DNA of 64,000 bases from Stanieria sp. NIES-3757 (GCA_002355455.1 AP017375.1:3224001-3288000); one strand, 5' to 3'; numbered from the stretch's first letter, positions 8,853 to 18,490 are shown. The notes: generated by a model from the letters alone, not told the origin. Numbers and translations are program-made.

Positions 8853-9893
8853 ATGCAAAAACTGTTCAAGCTCCGAAAATTCTTTTTGATTGGGGTAATT
8901 GTTAGTTTGGTCGTTATTTATTCTGGCTCGGCTATCAAAACAACTAGGGCTACTGCTGACAACGGCGTTGAATTAACGCTGGTGTCTTACGCCGTTACCG
9001 AAAATGCCTACAAAAACATCATTGCCAACTTTACTAAGCAATGGCAGGAAAAAACAGGGCAAACTGTTAACTTCAATCAAAGTTATGGAGGTTCTGGTTC
9101 GCAAACTCGTGCTGTTATTGATGGTTTAGAAGCAGATGTAGTTGCTTTAGCTCTTGCCCTCGATACCAAAAAAATTGAAGAAGGAGGATTAATTCAACCT
9201 GGTTGGGAACAAGAATTCCCAAACGGTTCAATTGTTACCAAGTCTGTTGCTGCATTGGTCAAACGCGATGATACCATTGCTGTTAATGGATGGTCTGATT
9301 TAGCTAATGATGGGATTCAAGTAGTTACTGCTAACCCGAAAACCTCTGGTGGCGCACGTTGGAATTTTCTGGCACTTTGGGGTTCTGTGACTCAAGCAGG
9401 AGGAAGCGAACAACAAGCTACAGATTTTATTAGTAAAGTATTTCAAAATGTACCTTTACTACCTAAAGATGCTCGTGAAGCTAGTGAAGTTTTCTTTAAC
9501 CAGGATCAGGGTAACGTCTTAATTAATTATGAAAATGAAGTACTTTTAGCCAACCAACAGGGTAAAAATTTACCTTATTTAGTACCTACAGACTACAATA
9601 TTTCAATTGACAATCCAGTTGCCATTGTTGATGAAAATGTTGACAGACATGGCAATCGGGAAGTAGTAGAAGCCTTTGTTGAGTATTTATTTACGCCTGA
9701 AGCACAAAGAGAATTTGCTAAAGCTGGATTTCGTTCTGTCGATCCGACAGTAGCTCAAGAGTTTGCCTCTCAATATCCAACCATCAATAATCTGTTTACG
9801 GTAGAAGATTTAGGTGGTTGGGACTCAATTCAAAGCAAATTCTTTGAAGATGGAGCTATTTTCGACCAAATTGTGGCTCAAGCAAGTAAATAG
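8853..9893 (+). CDS. sbpA: Periplasmic sulfate-binding protein of an ABC transporter
   Basis: The product captures sulfate (or thiosulfate) in the periplasm for ABC import. A signal peptide covers about residues 1-36 (KFFLIGVIVSLVVIYSGSA). The mature part shows the family motifs LTLVSYAVTENAYKNI, NQSYGGSGSQTRAV, ADVVALALALD, NPKTSGGARWNFLA and NYENEVLLA. The length of 346 is normal. No cysT or cysW permease gene follows; the ATPase cysA lies 3 kb further on the opposite strand. A rightward LysR regulator follows it. Identity as a sulfate-class binding protein is strong; thiosulfate preference cannot be excluded. Confidence 0.93.
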   Translation: MQKLFKLRKFFLIGVIVSLVVIYSGSAIKTTRATADNGVELTLVSYAVTENAYKNIIANFTKQWQEKTGQTVNFNQSYGGSGSQTRAVIDGLEADVVALALALDTKKIEEGGLIQPGWEQEFPNGSIVTKSVAALVKRDDTIAVNGWSDLANDGIQVVTANPKTSGGARWNFLALWGSVTQAGGSEQQATDFISKVFQNVPLLPKDAREASEVFFNQDQGNVLINYENEVLLANQQGKNLPYLVPTDYNISIDNPVAIVDENVDRHGNREVVEAFVEYLFTPEAQREFAKAGFRSVDPTVAQEFASQYPTINNLFTVEDLGGWDSIQSKFFEDGAIFDQIVAQASK

Positions 9894-10090
9894 TAGCTTT
9901 AATTAGCTAAAAAATTAGTAATATTCAATTTTATTTACGATTATTCCTCATAATCACGACATTTGCTTCTCACACATATTACCGAGTTGATTGTGATTAG
10001 TGATCAGCTCTCAGCTTTAATTTTTTCCCTCTGCTCTTTATTACTTATTACCTTTTATCTTTTACTTACCTTATTTGTCGGAGATGCCTG

Positions 10091-11050
10091 ATGACATTCG
10101 AGCAGTTACGAATTTTTTTGGCTGTAGTAGAACATTTACACTTTACTCGTGCTGCCGATGCTCTTTATATTACTCAACCTGCTGTTAGTGCTGCGATTCA
10201 AAATTTAGAAGCAGAATATGGTGTCAAGTTATTTCATCGCATTGGTCGTCATATTGAAATTACCGAAGCTGGAAAACTCTTACACACAGAAGCACAAAAA
10301 ATTCTCGATCAGGTAACGATAACAGAACGAGCATTAAAAGAGTTAAATGATTTGCAAAGAGGAGAGTTGAGATTGGGAGCAAGTTTTACTGTTGGCAACT
10401 ATTGGCTACCAGAAAAGATTCGCAAGTTTAAACAAATATATCCTCATCTTTCGATTAACTGCACTCTTGCTAATGCAGAAAAAATTGTTAAGGGAACAGT
10501 AACAGGACATTTAGATCTTGGTTTATTAGCTGGAGAAGTTAAACTATCACTACAAAATAATTTAGAACAAAAAATAGTGGGAAGCGATCGCTTGCAAATT
10601 GTGGTTGGTAAATCTCATCCTTGGTTTAAACGAACCACAATTAATGTTAAAGAACTAACAACTACAACTTGGATTATGCGAGAAACTGGTTCAGGAGCTC
10701 AACAAATGTTTGAGCAAGCTTTACAAAAATGGGGAATTACGCCTAACAAACTTAAGGTAATGTTTGTTTTAAATAGTAGCGAAATGATTAAAACATTAGT
10801 AGAAAAAGGTGTTGGAGCAGCAGCAGTTCCTGAGTTAATGGTTCAGAAAGAAATCCAATTCTCGACACTCAATTGTGTCAAGATCGAACATCCAACTCAA
10901 GATATAACTTTTGATATTATTAGACCTGTTTTATTAGTCAAACATCGTCAACGCTTTCAAACTAAAATATCTAAAGCTTTTGAGGCAATCTTGATAGAAC
11001 AAGAAACTAAGAATATTAGAGCTTTATTAGAAGCTAGAGAACACGAATAA
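10091..11050 (+). CDS. LysR-type transcriptional regulator
   Basis: This has the standard LysR form with 319 residues. The winged helix-turn-helix is at residues 1-60 (LHFTRAADALYITQPAVS, then LEAEYGVKLFHR), with a linker helix and a periplasmic-binding-type effector domain from about 90 (GELRLGASFTVGNYWLP). GGAG precedes the ATG by about eight bases. It lies 200 bases downstream of sbpA on the same strand, so it may control sulfur uptake genes, but LysR effectors cannot be read from sequence. RbcR/CbbR-like and CysB-like roles are both possible. Confidence 0.9.
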   Translation: MTFEQLRIFLAVVEHLHFTRAADALYITQPAVSAAIQNLEAEYGVKLFHRIGRHIEITEAGKLLHTEAQKILDQVTITERALKELNDLQRGELRLGASFTVGNYWLPEKIRKFKQIYPHLSINCTLANAEKIVKGTVTGHLDLGLLAGEVKLSLQNNLEQKIVGSDRLQIVVGKSHPWFKRTTINVKELTTTTWIMRETGSGAQQMFEQALQKWGITPNKLKVMFVLNSSEMIKTLVEKGVGAAAVPELMVQKEIQFSTLNCVKIEHPTQDITFDIIRPVLLVKHRQRFQTKISKAFEAILIEQETKNIRALLEAREHE

Positions 11051-11078
11051 TTAATAAAATTAATACATTTTTTTACTT

Positions 11079-11939
11079 TTATTTGTCACGATTTTTCATA
11101 AAATTATCTAATTCTAACTCTAATAATTTGGTATGGTCATTACCCATAATTAAAGGTAGTTTACCATCCCATTTTTCAATCGCTTGTTTTTTCAAAAGTT
11201 CATTATTTAAAGTTGTACGGATTAATCCTTGAGCTTCCGCTTCTCCTCTGGCTAAATTGACTTTGGCTTCGGCTTCTTTTGCTGCTTTAATTGCCATAAA
11301 TCCCGCTCGTTTAGCTTCCTGTTCGGCAATTTGTTTTGCTTCTACTGCTTCGCCAAATCTTTCAGAAAAGTGAACATGAACTAGAGAAATATCATCAACC
11401 GCAAGATGATATGGAGTGAGTCTTTCGGTTAAAAAAGTATCTACTTCGGCTTTTACTGCTCTTCTTTTAGTAATAATTTCTTCCGCTGTATATTCAGCCA
11501 TCACTGCTTTAAGTACTTCTTCAACGGCTGGATTGATAATACGGTCGACAATTGACTTTTTGTTACCAATTTGTTGAAAAATCAAATTACTTTCTTCTGG
11601 ATTAATATGCCAATTAAGTGCTACATCAGTAAAAACATCTTGGAGATCTTTTGAAGAAGCTTCCGCAGAAATTTCTTGTTTTTGAACCCTAACACTTAAT
11701 TTTTCAACAGTATCAACTATTGGAATGATTATATGAATACCTTCGTCTAATACTCGCTCTTGGATTTTACCAAATGTCATTAAAACCCCTCGTTCTCCTG
11801 CATGAACGATTACCAAACAATTAGCAAGAAAAAATGTCAAGGTCAAAACTAAAAATATTCTACTGGCGAGAAAGGTATCTTTATTCGTTTTTTGATTGGA
11901 TTTTAAATTTTTCTTTTGCTCATTCAATTCTATATTCAT
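11079..11939 (-). CDS. Prohibitin-type SPFH/Band 7 membrane protein
   Basis: A 286-residue protein with one N-terminal transmembrane helix (residues 27-46, IFLVLTLTFFLANCLVIVHA). Then comes the prohibitin SPFH domain (GERGVLMTFGKIQERVLDEG, IINPAVEEVLKAVMAEYTAEEI), followed by an Ala/Glu-rich coiled coil (EQEAKRAGFMAIKAAKEAEA). Prohibitins form ring-like membrane scaffolds and often modulate AAA proteases such as FtsH. It is convergent with the LysR gene and sits upstream of nothing obviously related. The 57-base gap to the cysR-like gene, on the same strand and transcribed before it, allows co-transcription. Confidence 0.88.
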   Translation of the reverse strand: MNIELNEQKKNLKSNQKTNKDTFLASRIFLVLTLTFFLANCLVIVHAGERGVLMTFGKIQERVLDEGIHIIIPIVDTVEKLSVRVQKQEISAEASSKDLQDVFTDVALNWHINPEESNLIFQQIGNKKSIVDRIINPAVEEVLKAVMAEYTAEEIITKRRAVKAEVDTFLTERLTPYHLAVDDISLVHVHFSERFGEAVEAKQIAEQEAKRAGFMAIKAAKEAEAKVNLARGEAEAQGLIRTTLNNELLKKQAIEKWDGKLPLIMGNDHTKLLELELDNFMKNRDK

Positions 11940-11996
11940 AAAAAGTTGCTATTTGTTCGGTCAGATTATGTGACTTACATAATTTTAAAATTAGTT

Positions 11997-12584
11997 TTAA
12001 ATCTCGTAGTACCATACTTCTTCTTCTCGTAATAAAATTTGACGCAGCGGAAGACGTTCGATCATTCCTTGTTCTTCCAAATTTTTTAATGCACGAGTAA
12101 TAGTTACTCTAGTTGAACCCAAGATTTCAGCCATGTCTTGATGAGTAAGTTGAAAATCAATTAAATATCCAGTTTCTATTTGACGACCAAATTTTTTAGC
12201 TAACCAAGCCAAAAACTTGATCAATGCTATTTCAATTCTTTTATGACTACGAATAATACTTAATTCTTCTAATTGATTGATATGATTAAATAGATTGACT
12301 GTTAAGTTATCTTCCTGTTGCCAAGAAAAATTAATAGCTTTTACTTCTGTAAGACACTCTATTGTATAAGGCTCTATTTTTGATAAGGACTGCCCAACAA
12401 TATCTCCTTCTCCCCAGATACCTAAAGTTACAATCGAACCATCTTCAAGCCACGTTAAAGTTCTTACTACTCCTGCTTCAATTTTCCAAACATTATATGT
12501 ACCATCGGGAAAAGTGACATGGCGTTTAAAGCGATGATAAATTCCTTTAGCTACAAGGTTAGATAAAGACGAAGAAGAAAACAT
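11997..12584 (-). CDS. cysR: Crp/Fnr family regulator, CysR-like
   Basis: A 195-residue Crp/Fnr protein. The N-terminal half is a cyclic-nucleotide-type beta barrel (FPDGTYNVWKIEAGVVRTL, GIWGEGDIVGQSL). The C-terminal third is a winged helix with recognition motif LTHQDMAEILGSTRVTITRA. Cyanobacterial CysR, which controls sulfate transport, is a short protein of this kind and is encoded in sulfate transport clusters. Its position one gene-gap downstream of cysA and near sbpA supports that name. NtcA is unlikely because its diagnostic HTH differs. The assignment rests on family plus context, not on a binding site. Confidence 0.65.
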   Translation of the reverse strand: MFSSSSLSNLVAKGIYHRFKRHVTFPDGTYNVWKIEAGVVRTLTWLEDGSIVTLGIWGEGDIVGQSLSKIEPYTIECLTEVKAINFSWQQEDNLTVNLFNHINQLEELSIIRSHKRIEIALIKFLAWLAKKFGRQIETGYLIDFQLTHQDMAEILGSTRVTITRALKNLEEQGMIERLPLRQILLREEEVWYYEI

Positions 12585-12870
12585 ATAAAAATAATTGCTT
12601 AATTTTTTATAGTGAATTGAATTCGATATTTGATAATTTTTAACTAATTATTTAGTACACATAGGCGTAAACACAACTATAATTTAGCGTCAATAAAAAG
12701 ACCGTAAAATATTTTTTGATGTTGGTACAGACGTAATATTAAATAGAAAAAAAATCTATAAATGGTTTGATCATAGTTAAGTTTGGTTAGGAACTAAGAG
12801 ATAGAAATAATTCTTACCAAAGTTAACGTTTAAAAATTTCATAGAAAATCTTACGTCTCCACTTTATTAC

Positions 12871-13878
12871 TTAAGAGCGAACAAAAGATTTAGTTTCTTT
12901 CAGTTTAATAAAAACTTTTTGTCCTGTTTGTAGAGCTAACTCACTAAACTTATCACGACTCAATTGAACATTTAAAGGTAAACTATCATCAATCATTAAT
13001 TCGGCTTGAACTTGATAACCTAAATTAATCACTCTTTGTAATTTACCAGTCGCTACTTTTTCATCAGGAGAAGTTAATAGTTCGATATCGTGGGGACGTA
13101 CAAAAACTTTATTGTCATGGGTTGGTAACCCCAGCTTTTGGCAAAAGTCGACATGATCGGGCAATACATTTACTTCTCCAATAAAACTCATCACAAAAGG
13201 ACTAGCTGGGCGGTCATAGATTTCTTCTACTGTTCCTACTTGTTCGATTTGACCTTGATTCATGACCACAATTCGATCCGCTACTTCCATCGCTTCTTCG
13301 CGGTCGTGAGTAACTAAAATCGTAGTAACGCCAACTTGTTCGTGAAATTTACGCAACCAAGCACGAAGTTCTTTGCGAACTTTAGCATCTAAAGCACCAA
13401 AAGGCTCGTCTAATAATAGAACTTGGGGTTCAACAGCTAAAGCACGTGCGAGAGCAACTCTTTGTCTTTGTCCACCAGATAGTTGACTCGGATAGCGATC
13501 GCTGAATCCTTGTAACTGGATTAAGTCTAATAATTCTTCTACTCTTTTTTTTATAGCTGAAGGAGAATACTTGCGAATCGTCAGTCCAAAAGCAATATTT
13601 TTCCAGATTGTTAAGTGTTTGAATAAAGCATAATGCTGAAACACGAAGCCAATATTGCGCTTTCTAATATCAAGATTAGTAGTATCTTGCTTGTTGATAA
13701 ATATCTTGCCTGTATCAGGAGGTTCAAGACCTGCGATCGCTCTTAACAGGGTAGATTTTCCCGATCCCGAAGGACCTAATAACGCTACTAAACTCCCCGA
13801 ATTTACTTTTAAATCGATCTGATTTAAAGCTTGAAAATTGCCAAATTGCTTTGATACTTTTTCAATGACAATACTCAT
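12871..13878 (-). CDS. cysA: Sulfate/thiosulfate ABC transporter ATP-binding subunit
   Basis: The ATPase that powers sulfate import. Walker [10 protein letters not shown], signature [15 protein letters not shown], Walker [12 protein letters not shown] and the switch His in [11 protein letters not shown] are all intact. They are followed by a TOBE-type regulatory domain from about residue 235 ([11 protein letters not shown]). The 335-residue length and the GEVNVLPDH segment match the CysA group. The partner permeases CysT and CysW are not beside it, and the binding protein gene points away 3 kb to the left. It must use permeases encoded elsewhere. Confidence 0.9.
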   Translation of the reverse strand: MSIVIEKVSKQFGNFQALNQIDLKVNSGSLVALLGPSGSGKSTLLRAIAGLEPPDTGKIFINKQDTTNLDIRKRNIGFVFQHYALFKHLTIWKNIAFGLTIRKYSPSAIKKRVEELLDLIQLQGFSDRYPSQLSGGQRQRVALARALAVEPQVLLLDEPFGALDAKVRKELRAWLRKFHEQVGVTTILVTHDREEAMEVADRIVVMNQGQIEQVGTVEEIYDRPASPFVMSFIGEVNVLPDHVDFCQKLGLPTHDNKVFVRPHDIELLTSPDEKVATGKLQRVINLGYQVQAELMIDDSLPLNVQLSRDKFSELALQTGQKVFIKLKETKSFVRS

Positions 13879-14248
13879 GAAAATTCCTATTTAGTTGACT
13901 AATACTGTTGATTTGCTAAAAAAAACAAGCAAAAATAAGTTACTTAATTTACAGATTAAGCTAGTAAAAAAAATCTTTAGATATCTGACTTGGACTTTTA
14001 AGCTATATTTTTACGCTATCGATAAAAATCATATTATCGTGTAAATCGCTAAAAAAAACACCAAAAAAGCTTTCAATAAATTTTATTTATTAATTTAAAA
14101 AGAAAGAATATTTGATTCTATTAAATAGTTTTTCTAAAGTGAAATAGTCCCTAGAAAGCAAGTCGGCCAGAACTAAAACAGGGTCTAAAAGTTAAATTTT
14201 GGGTCTTTGCATCCCATTGAGAGAACCATGAAGTAGAGAAACTAAATT
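13879..14248. other. Divergent intergenic region upstream of cysA and the APC permease
   Basis: About 370 AT-rich bases between divergent genes, so it holds both promoters. I searched it for a yybP-ykoY manganese riboswitch, which can precede TerC-type genes, and see no matching conserved core. No RNA gene or small coding frame with a ribosome site is visible. Confidence 0.6.
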
Positions 14249-15739
14249 ATGACCACCAAAATCAAACATAGGCAAAACACTCATGGTTTAAAGCCTGATT
14301 GCCTATCCTTTAAAGAAGTTCTAGCTCAATCTTTTGCCGTTATTGCACCTACTACTATACCAGCATCTAACCTCGGTTTAATAGTTGCCCTTTCAGGCAA
14401 TGGTACTTGGCTTAGTTTTTTAATCGGCTTAATCGGTTTAGTCTTGGTCAGTATTAATATTAATCAGTTTGCCAGTCGTTCCGCTTCTCCAGGTTCGCTT
14501 TATTCTTACATCGTACAAGGATTAGGTCCAACAGCAGGAGTTATTTGCGGTTGGAGTTTAGTACTGGCTTATTTATTTACAGGTATGTCAGTTTTATGTG
14601 GATTTGCAAGCTTTAGCGGTGTTTTATGCGGTCATCTGGGCATTCACCCTTCTAGCATAACTTTGCTGTCAATGGGCGCAGGAATTGCTTGGTATGCAGG
14701 TTATAAAGATATTCAACTCTCAGCTATGGCGATGCTGTGGATAGAAGGAGTATCTCTGTTGCTAATCCTGATGTTAGGGTTTGTCATTTGGCAACACCAC
14801 GGTTTTGTCTTAGATATGTCTCAATTAACTCTTGAAGGAGTAACACCAGGTCATTTGGCAACAGGACTAGTTTTGGTTATGTTTGGTTTTTCTGGTTTTG
14901 AAAGTGCTACTTCTTTAGGACATGAAGCTAAAAAACCTTTAAAAACGATCCCCAAAGCAGTTATGGGTAGCGTTATTTTGGCAGGTTTGTTCTTTATTGT
15001 GATGACCTATGTTGAAATTTTAGGTTTTAGTAGTACAGGAATGTCAATTACTGAAGTCGAAGAACCCCTTGGCTTTTTGTCTCGTGAGATGGGAATCGGT
15101 TGGTTAGGAGAATTAATTGGATTTGGAGCTTTATTTAGCTTTTTTGCCTGTGTCTTGGGCAGTATCAATCCCGCAGCCAGAATTTTCTTTTCGATGGCGC
15201 GTCATGGTTTGTTTCCTGCTTCTTTAGGCACAACTCATTTAGCTAACCGCACACCTCACGTTGCTGTCACCATTTGCTCATTTTTAGTCTTTCTGGTTCC
15301 TGCTGTTCTATCTCTATTTGAGATCAAACTGTTTGAAAGTATGGGTTATTTAGGAGCAATGTGCAGTTACGGATTTTTAACCGTCTACATTTTGATTTCT
15401 CTTGCTGCACCTATCTATCTACATAAAATTAGAAAACTTCGTCTTCAAGATGTAGTCTTTTCCATCAGCGCGATCGCTTTTATGATGATTCCTCTTCTGG
15501 GAAGTGTGGGAATTCCTGGTAGCAAACTTTTCCCACCTCCAGAAGCTCCTTACAATCTTTTTCCTTATTTATTTTTAATCTATATGACTCTAACTTCTGG
15601 CTGGTTTATCTTTCAAAAATCTCGTTTCCCAGGGATCACAAGAGCGATGAAGCGAAGTATGGAAGAAATTCAAGAACAGTTGGCTACTCCAGAAACAGTT
15701 CCTTCAATGCCAACCAGAAATTACCCATACGAAGATTAA
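14249..15739 (+). CDS. APC family amino acid/polyamine permease
   Basis: A 496-residue polytopic protein with about twelve hydrophobic segments and the APC signature near the start: SFKEVLAQSFAVIAPTT, then ASNLGLIVALSGNGTW. GFSGFESATSLGHEAKKP is the family's conserved TM6-loop segment. The C-terminus is cytoplasmic and charged (RAMKRSMEEIQEQLA). The substrate cannot be predicted beyond an amino acid or amine. It opens a same-strand run of six genes; the next gene follows by 12 bases, so it is almost certainly co-transcribed with the cadmium-type transporters. Confidence 0.87.
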   Translation: MTTKIKHRQNTHGLKPDCLSFKEVLAQSFAVIAPTTIPASNLGLIVALSGNGTWLSFLIGLIGLVLVSININQFASRSASPGSLYSYIVQGLGPTAGVICGWSLVLAYLFTGMSVLCGFASFSGVLCGHLGIHPSSITLLSMGAGIAWYAGYKDIQLSAMAMLWIEGVSLLLILMLGFVIWQHHGFVLDMSQLTLEGVTPGHLATGLVLVMFGFSGFESATSLGHEAKKPLKTIPKAVMGSVILAGLFFIVMTYVEILGFSSTGMSITEVEEPLGFLSREMGIGWLGELIGFGALFSFFACVLGSINPAARIFFSMARHGLFPASLGTTHLANRTPHVAVTICSFLVFLVPAVLSLFEIKLFESMGYLGAMCSYGFLTVYILISLAAPIYLHKIRKLRLQDVVFSISAIAFMMIPLLGSVGIPGSKLFPPPEAPYNLFPYLFLIYMTLTSGWFIFQKSRFPGITRAMKRSMEEIQEQLATPETVPSMPTRNYPYED

Positions 15740-15751
15740 GGAGCAACAATA

Positions 15752-16483
15752 ATGAGTGAATTAGTTACGGCAATTCCCACAGGTTTAACTGCCTTTTGTG
15801 CCACCAATCTAGATGATATTCTTATTTTGCTACTCTTTTTTTCTCAGGTAAATGGTTCATTTCGTCGCCGACATATTATAGCAGGTCAATATCTTGGTTT
15901 TACTACCTTAGTTTTAGCAAGTCTACCTGGTTTTTTTGGCAGTCTAATTTTACCAAGACCTTGGATTGGATTATTAGGAATTCTTCCTGTTGTCATTGGT
16001 ATTAGTCGTTTATTAGAGCAAAAAACTGATGATTTTGAAGAAGAAGAAGAAATAGAACCAGTTTCAAAAGACTCTTTTTTGAGTTTTCTTTCTCCTCAAA
16101 CCTATGGGGTAGCAGCAGTTACTTTTGCTAATGGAGGTGATAATATCGGCATTTATGTACCATTATTTGCGAATAGTAGTTGGTCGAGTTTACTGGTAAT
16201 TATTGGTGAGTTCTGGTTATTGGTAGGTATTTGGTGCTACGCTGCCTATAAATTGACTAAAACTAAAGCGATCGCGGAGTTATTAACTCGTTATGGCAAC
16301 AATTTAATTCCTTTTGTCCTGATTGCTTTGGGTGTTTTGATTTTGTTGGATAGTCAGACCTTATCCAATCCTACCTTAACGGTAATAGCTCTACTTGCTA
16401 GCAGTTTTGCTTTGATGAGTTTAAATAAAAACAATGAGCAACTTTGTGAAATTACTTCGTCAACAACCCAATTAGACAAGTAA
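15752..16483 (+). CDS. Cadmium resistance transporter family (PF03596-like), copy 1
   Basis: A 243-residue membrane protein with five or six hydrophobic segments. Diagnostic segments are CATNLDDILILLLFFSQVN with its membrane Asp pair, RRRHIIAGQYLGF, and the half-repeat VTFANGGDNIGIYVPLFA. These are the CadD/Cad family hallmarks within the LysE superfamily. An acidic loop (DDFEEEEEIEP) follows TM3. AAGGAG precedes the ATG. A paralogue follows 25 bases later and aligns over its whole length. A metal-cation exporter is the likely role; the ion is unknown. The C-terminal tail is longer than in copy 2. Confidence 0.88.
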   Translation: MSELVTAIPTGLTAFCATNLDDILILLLFFSQVNGSFRRRHIIAGQYLGFTTLVLASLPGFFGSLILPRPWIGLLGILPVVIGISRLLEQKTDDFEEEEEIEPVSKDSFLSFLSPQTYGVAAVTFANGGDNIGIYVPLFANSSWSSLLVIIGEFWLLVGIWCYAAYKLTKTKAIAELLTRYGNNLIPFVLIALGVLILLDSQTLSNPTLTVIALLASSFALMSLNKNNEQLCEITSSTTQLDK

Positions 16484-16508
16484 CTAGGGAGGTAATCACT
16501 ACTACATC

Positions 16509-17186
16509 ATGAGTTGGTGGGTAAGAACTGTGATCGCAGGAAGTACAGCGTTTGTTGCAACTAATATCGATGACATAATTATCTTAATGCTGTTTTTCTC
16601 CCGAACGAATAGCTCTTTTCGTCGCCGACACATTGTAGTAGGTCAGTATTTAGGTTTTGTTGCCTTGATCGTAGCGAGTCTTCCAGGTTTCTTTGGTGGT
16701 TTAATCGTACCGCGAGCTTGGATCGGATTACTCGGGATCGTTCCTATCATCATTGGAATTAGTCATTTAATGAATGGCAAGGAAGATGAGCAGGAAATCA
16801 AAACAGTCTCAGATGCTCACCGCCAAGAAGGAAACAAATCATTTTTTAGTAAGGGGATCGCTAAAAGCTTACTCGTGGTAATTGCACCACAAACTTATCA
16901 AGTTGCAGCAGTCACCTTTGCCAATGGTGGAGATAATATTGGTATTTATGTACCATTGTTTGCTAGTAGTAATCTAGCCGATTTAGGAATTATCCTTTTA
17001 ACTTTTTTTGTTTTAATCGGAGTTTGGTGCTACGTAGCCTATCAATTAGCCCGTCATCCACTGATTGCTCGTGCCTTAACCAAATACGGTAAGCGTGTTG
17101 TTCCCTTTGTCTTGATTGGATTAGGAATTTTCATTTTGGTAGAAAGTGGTACTTACCAACTCTTATCTTCATTTCAATTCAAGTAA
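16509..17186 (+). CDS. Cadmium resistance transporter family (PF03596-like), copy 2
   Basis: A 225-residue paralogue of the preceding gene. It repeats the same motifs: VATNIDDIIILMLFFSRTN, FRRRHIVVGQYLGF, PGFFGGLIVPRAWIGLLG and VTFANGGDNIGIYVPLFA. The middle loop is basic and polar (DAHRQEGNKSFFSKG) where copy 1 is acidic, and copy 1's C-terminal tail is missing. The GGGAGG before the start is about 15 bases from the ATG, longer than usual. The pair is a tandem duplication that has diverged in the loops, which fits a heteromeric or differently regulated pair. Metal specificity is not readable. Confidence 0.87.
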   Translation: MSWWVRTVIAGSTAFVATNIDDIIILMLFFSRTNSSFRRRHIVVGQYLGFVALIVASLPGFFGGLIVPRAWIGLLGIVPIIIGISHLMNGKEDEQEIKTVSDAHRQEGNKSFFSKGIAKSLLVVIAPQTYQVAAVTFANGGDNIGIYVPLFASSNLADLGIILLTFFVLIGVWCYVAYQLARHPLIARALTKYGKRVVPFVLIGLGIFILVESGTYQLLSSFQFK

Positions 17187-17279
17187 GTAAAAGTTTTGCC
17201 CTCGTTCAAATTGTTTTATCTTCGTAACTTAATTACGAAGAACTAATGACACATAAGTAATTAAATAAGGAGAAAATCC

Positions 17280-17903
17280 ATGAAACTCTGGAAAACTATT
17301 TTATTAGGTTTATTACTCTGTTTCAATTTTGCGATCGCTAAACCCGCTTTAGCAGACAGACCAAATTTTAAAGATAATCCCGACTACATTGAGATAACCG
17401 AGAATCTCAACAAGTTATTAGAAGCAAAACAGAAAAATACTTTGCCTGAAGGAGTAAATGCCAGCGAAGTAAACCAAACAATTGCCCAACTGCAATTTGA
17501 GAAATATATTATCGAGAATGGCGAAGAAACTACAGTATGTCGCAACGAAACAGGAAAAAGTTTAGTTGTTTACGGTTCCAAATCTAAAAAAAGTGATTCT
17601 ACTTACGATAATGCCCTTTATCTCTTGCCAGATGGTCAAACCACTGATGATGACTGGAATTGTGAGGGAGTTTACTTACCTAATGATGTTAAGGTAGCCG
17701 GTTTAGATTTGAACAGTGCAGCAGCAGTTAAAACTCTCAACGGAACTAATTTAGTAGTTAAAGCTAACCCCGACACTGGTATTTATCAATTAAATCTTCC
17801 TCCTGCAAAAGTATTTAAAGCTGGAGAAGCTAATTGGGATATTCCCGATTTATCCCAAGCAAGTCTTGATATTCAATACCCCAAAGCACCTATTGACGAC
17901 TAA
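17280..17903 (+). CDS. Secreted protein of unknown function, 207 aa
   Basis: I do not recognise a named domain. A clean signal peptide (residues 1-26, LWKTILLGLLLCFNFAIA then KPALA/DRP) predicts export. The mature protein is acidic and soluble, starts with a helix (EITENLNKLLEAKQ) and then is strand-rich. It has two Cys about 40 residues apart (TVCRNE and WNCEGV) that could form a disulfide. AAGGAG precedes the ATG. It lies inside the transporter array, 93 bases after copy 2 of the cadmium-type transporter, which suggests a periplasmic partner such as a metal or substrate binder; that is inference only. Confidence 0.75.
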   Translation: MKLWKTILLGLLLCFNFAIAKPALADRPNFKDNPDYIEITENLNKLLEAKQKNTLPEGVNASEVNQTIAQLQFEKYIIENGEETTVCRNETGKSLVVYGSKSKKSDSTYDNALYLLPDGQTTDDDWNCEGVYLPNDVKVAGLDLNSAAAVKTLNGTNLVVKANPDTGIYQLNLPPAKVFKAGEANWDIPDLSQASLDIQYPKAPIDD

Positions 17904-18016
17904 TCTAAACAGTTATCAGTTAGCAGGGAATAAAGAAAACAAATAAAAACTTCTTCCTTTTCCCCTGCTACACCAACTTTTTTGCAATTGATATAAAACT
18001 TGAAGAGGTTTAATTA

Positions 18017-18454
18017 ATGCTGTTACTATTCAAACCTATTAAAACTGAAAAAGATCGAGAAAATTTAGAGAAACCAAAACGTCGAAATTCTTCCCGTGTA
18101 AGAGATCACTTGGCAAACGAACGCACTTATCTAGCTTGGATGCGGACGGCGATATCTTTAATGGGTTTTGGTGTTGTTATTGTCCGCCTACGCTTTTTTA
18201 AGCCACCCATAACTACTACTCCTGGTAATGGCTGGAAGTTAGGATTGATCTTTTCTTTGGTGGGTTTAGTAACGGTATTACTTTCAACTCATCATTACTT
18301 TGCCGTGCGCCATGACATAGATGAAGATACTTACGAACCACCAGATCGTTGGGTATTACTGTTTAGTCTAGCTGTCGTGCTTATGGGCGCAGGTATTATT
18401 TATTATGTTTTTACCTTGCCTCTTAGTCCGATTAACACTCTTGTCTTTGAATAA
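18017..18454 (+). CDS. DUF202 (YidH-like) membrane protein
   Basis: A 145-residue protein with a basic cytoplasmic N-terminus and three transmembrane helices. The DUF202 signature RDHLANERTYLAWMRTAISL lies at about residues 29-48, followed by the helix MGFGVVIVRLRFF. YidH-like proteins occur in many bacteria, and the domain is shared with eukaryotic VTC proteins, but their role is undefined. It is the fifth gene of the transporter array, 113 bases after the secreted protein and 36 before terC. Confidence 0.87.
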   Translation: MLLLFKPIKTEKDRENLEKPKRRNSSRVRDHLANERTYLAWMRTAISLMGFGVVIVRLRFFKPPITTTPGNGWKLGLIFSLVGLVTVLLSTHHYFAVRHDIDEDTYEPPDRWVLLFSLAVVLMGAGIIYYVFTLPLSPINTLVFE

Positions 18455-18490
18455 TAAAAATTTCTAGGAATTATGTAATAGGAAGAAAAG

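Noticed and set aside
13879-14248. Manganese (yybP-ykoY) riboswitch before the transporter array
   Set aside because: None of the conserved core segments can be found.
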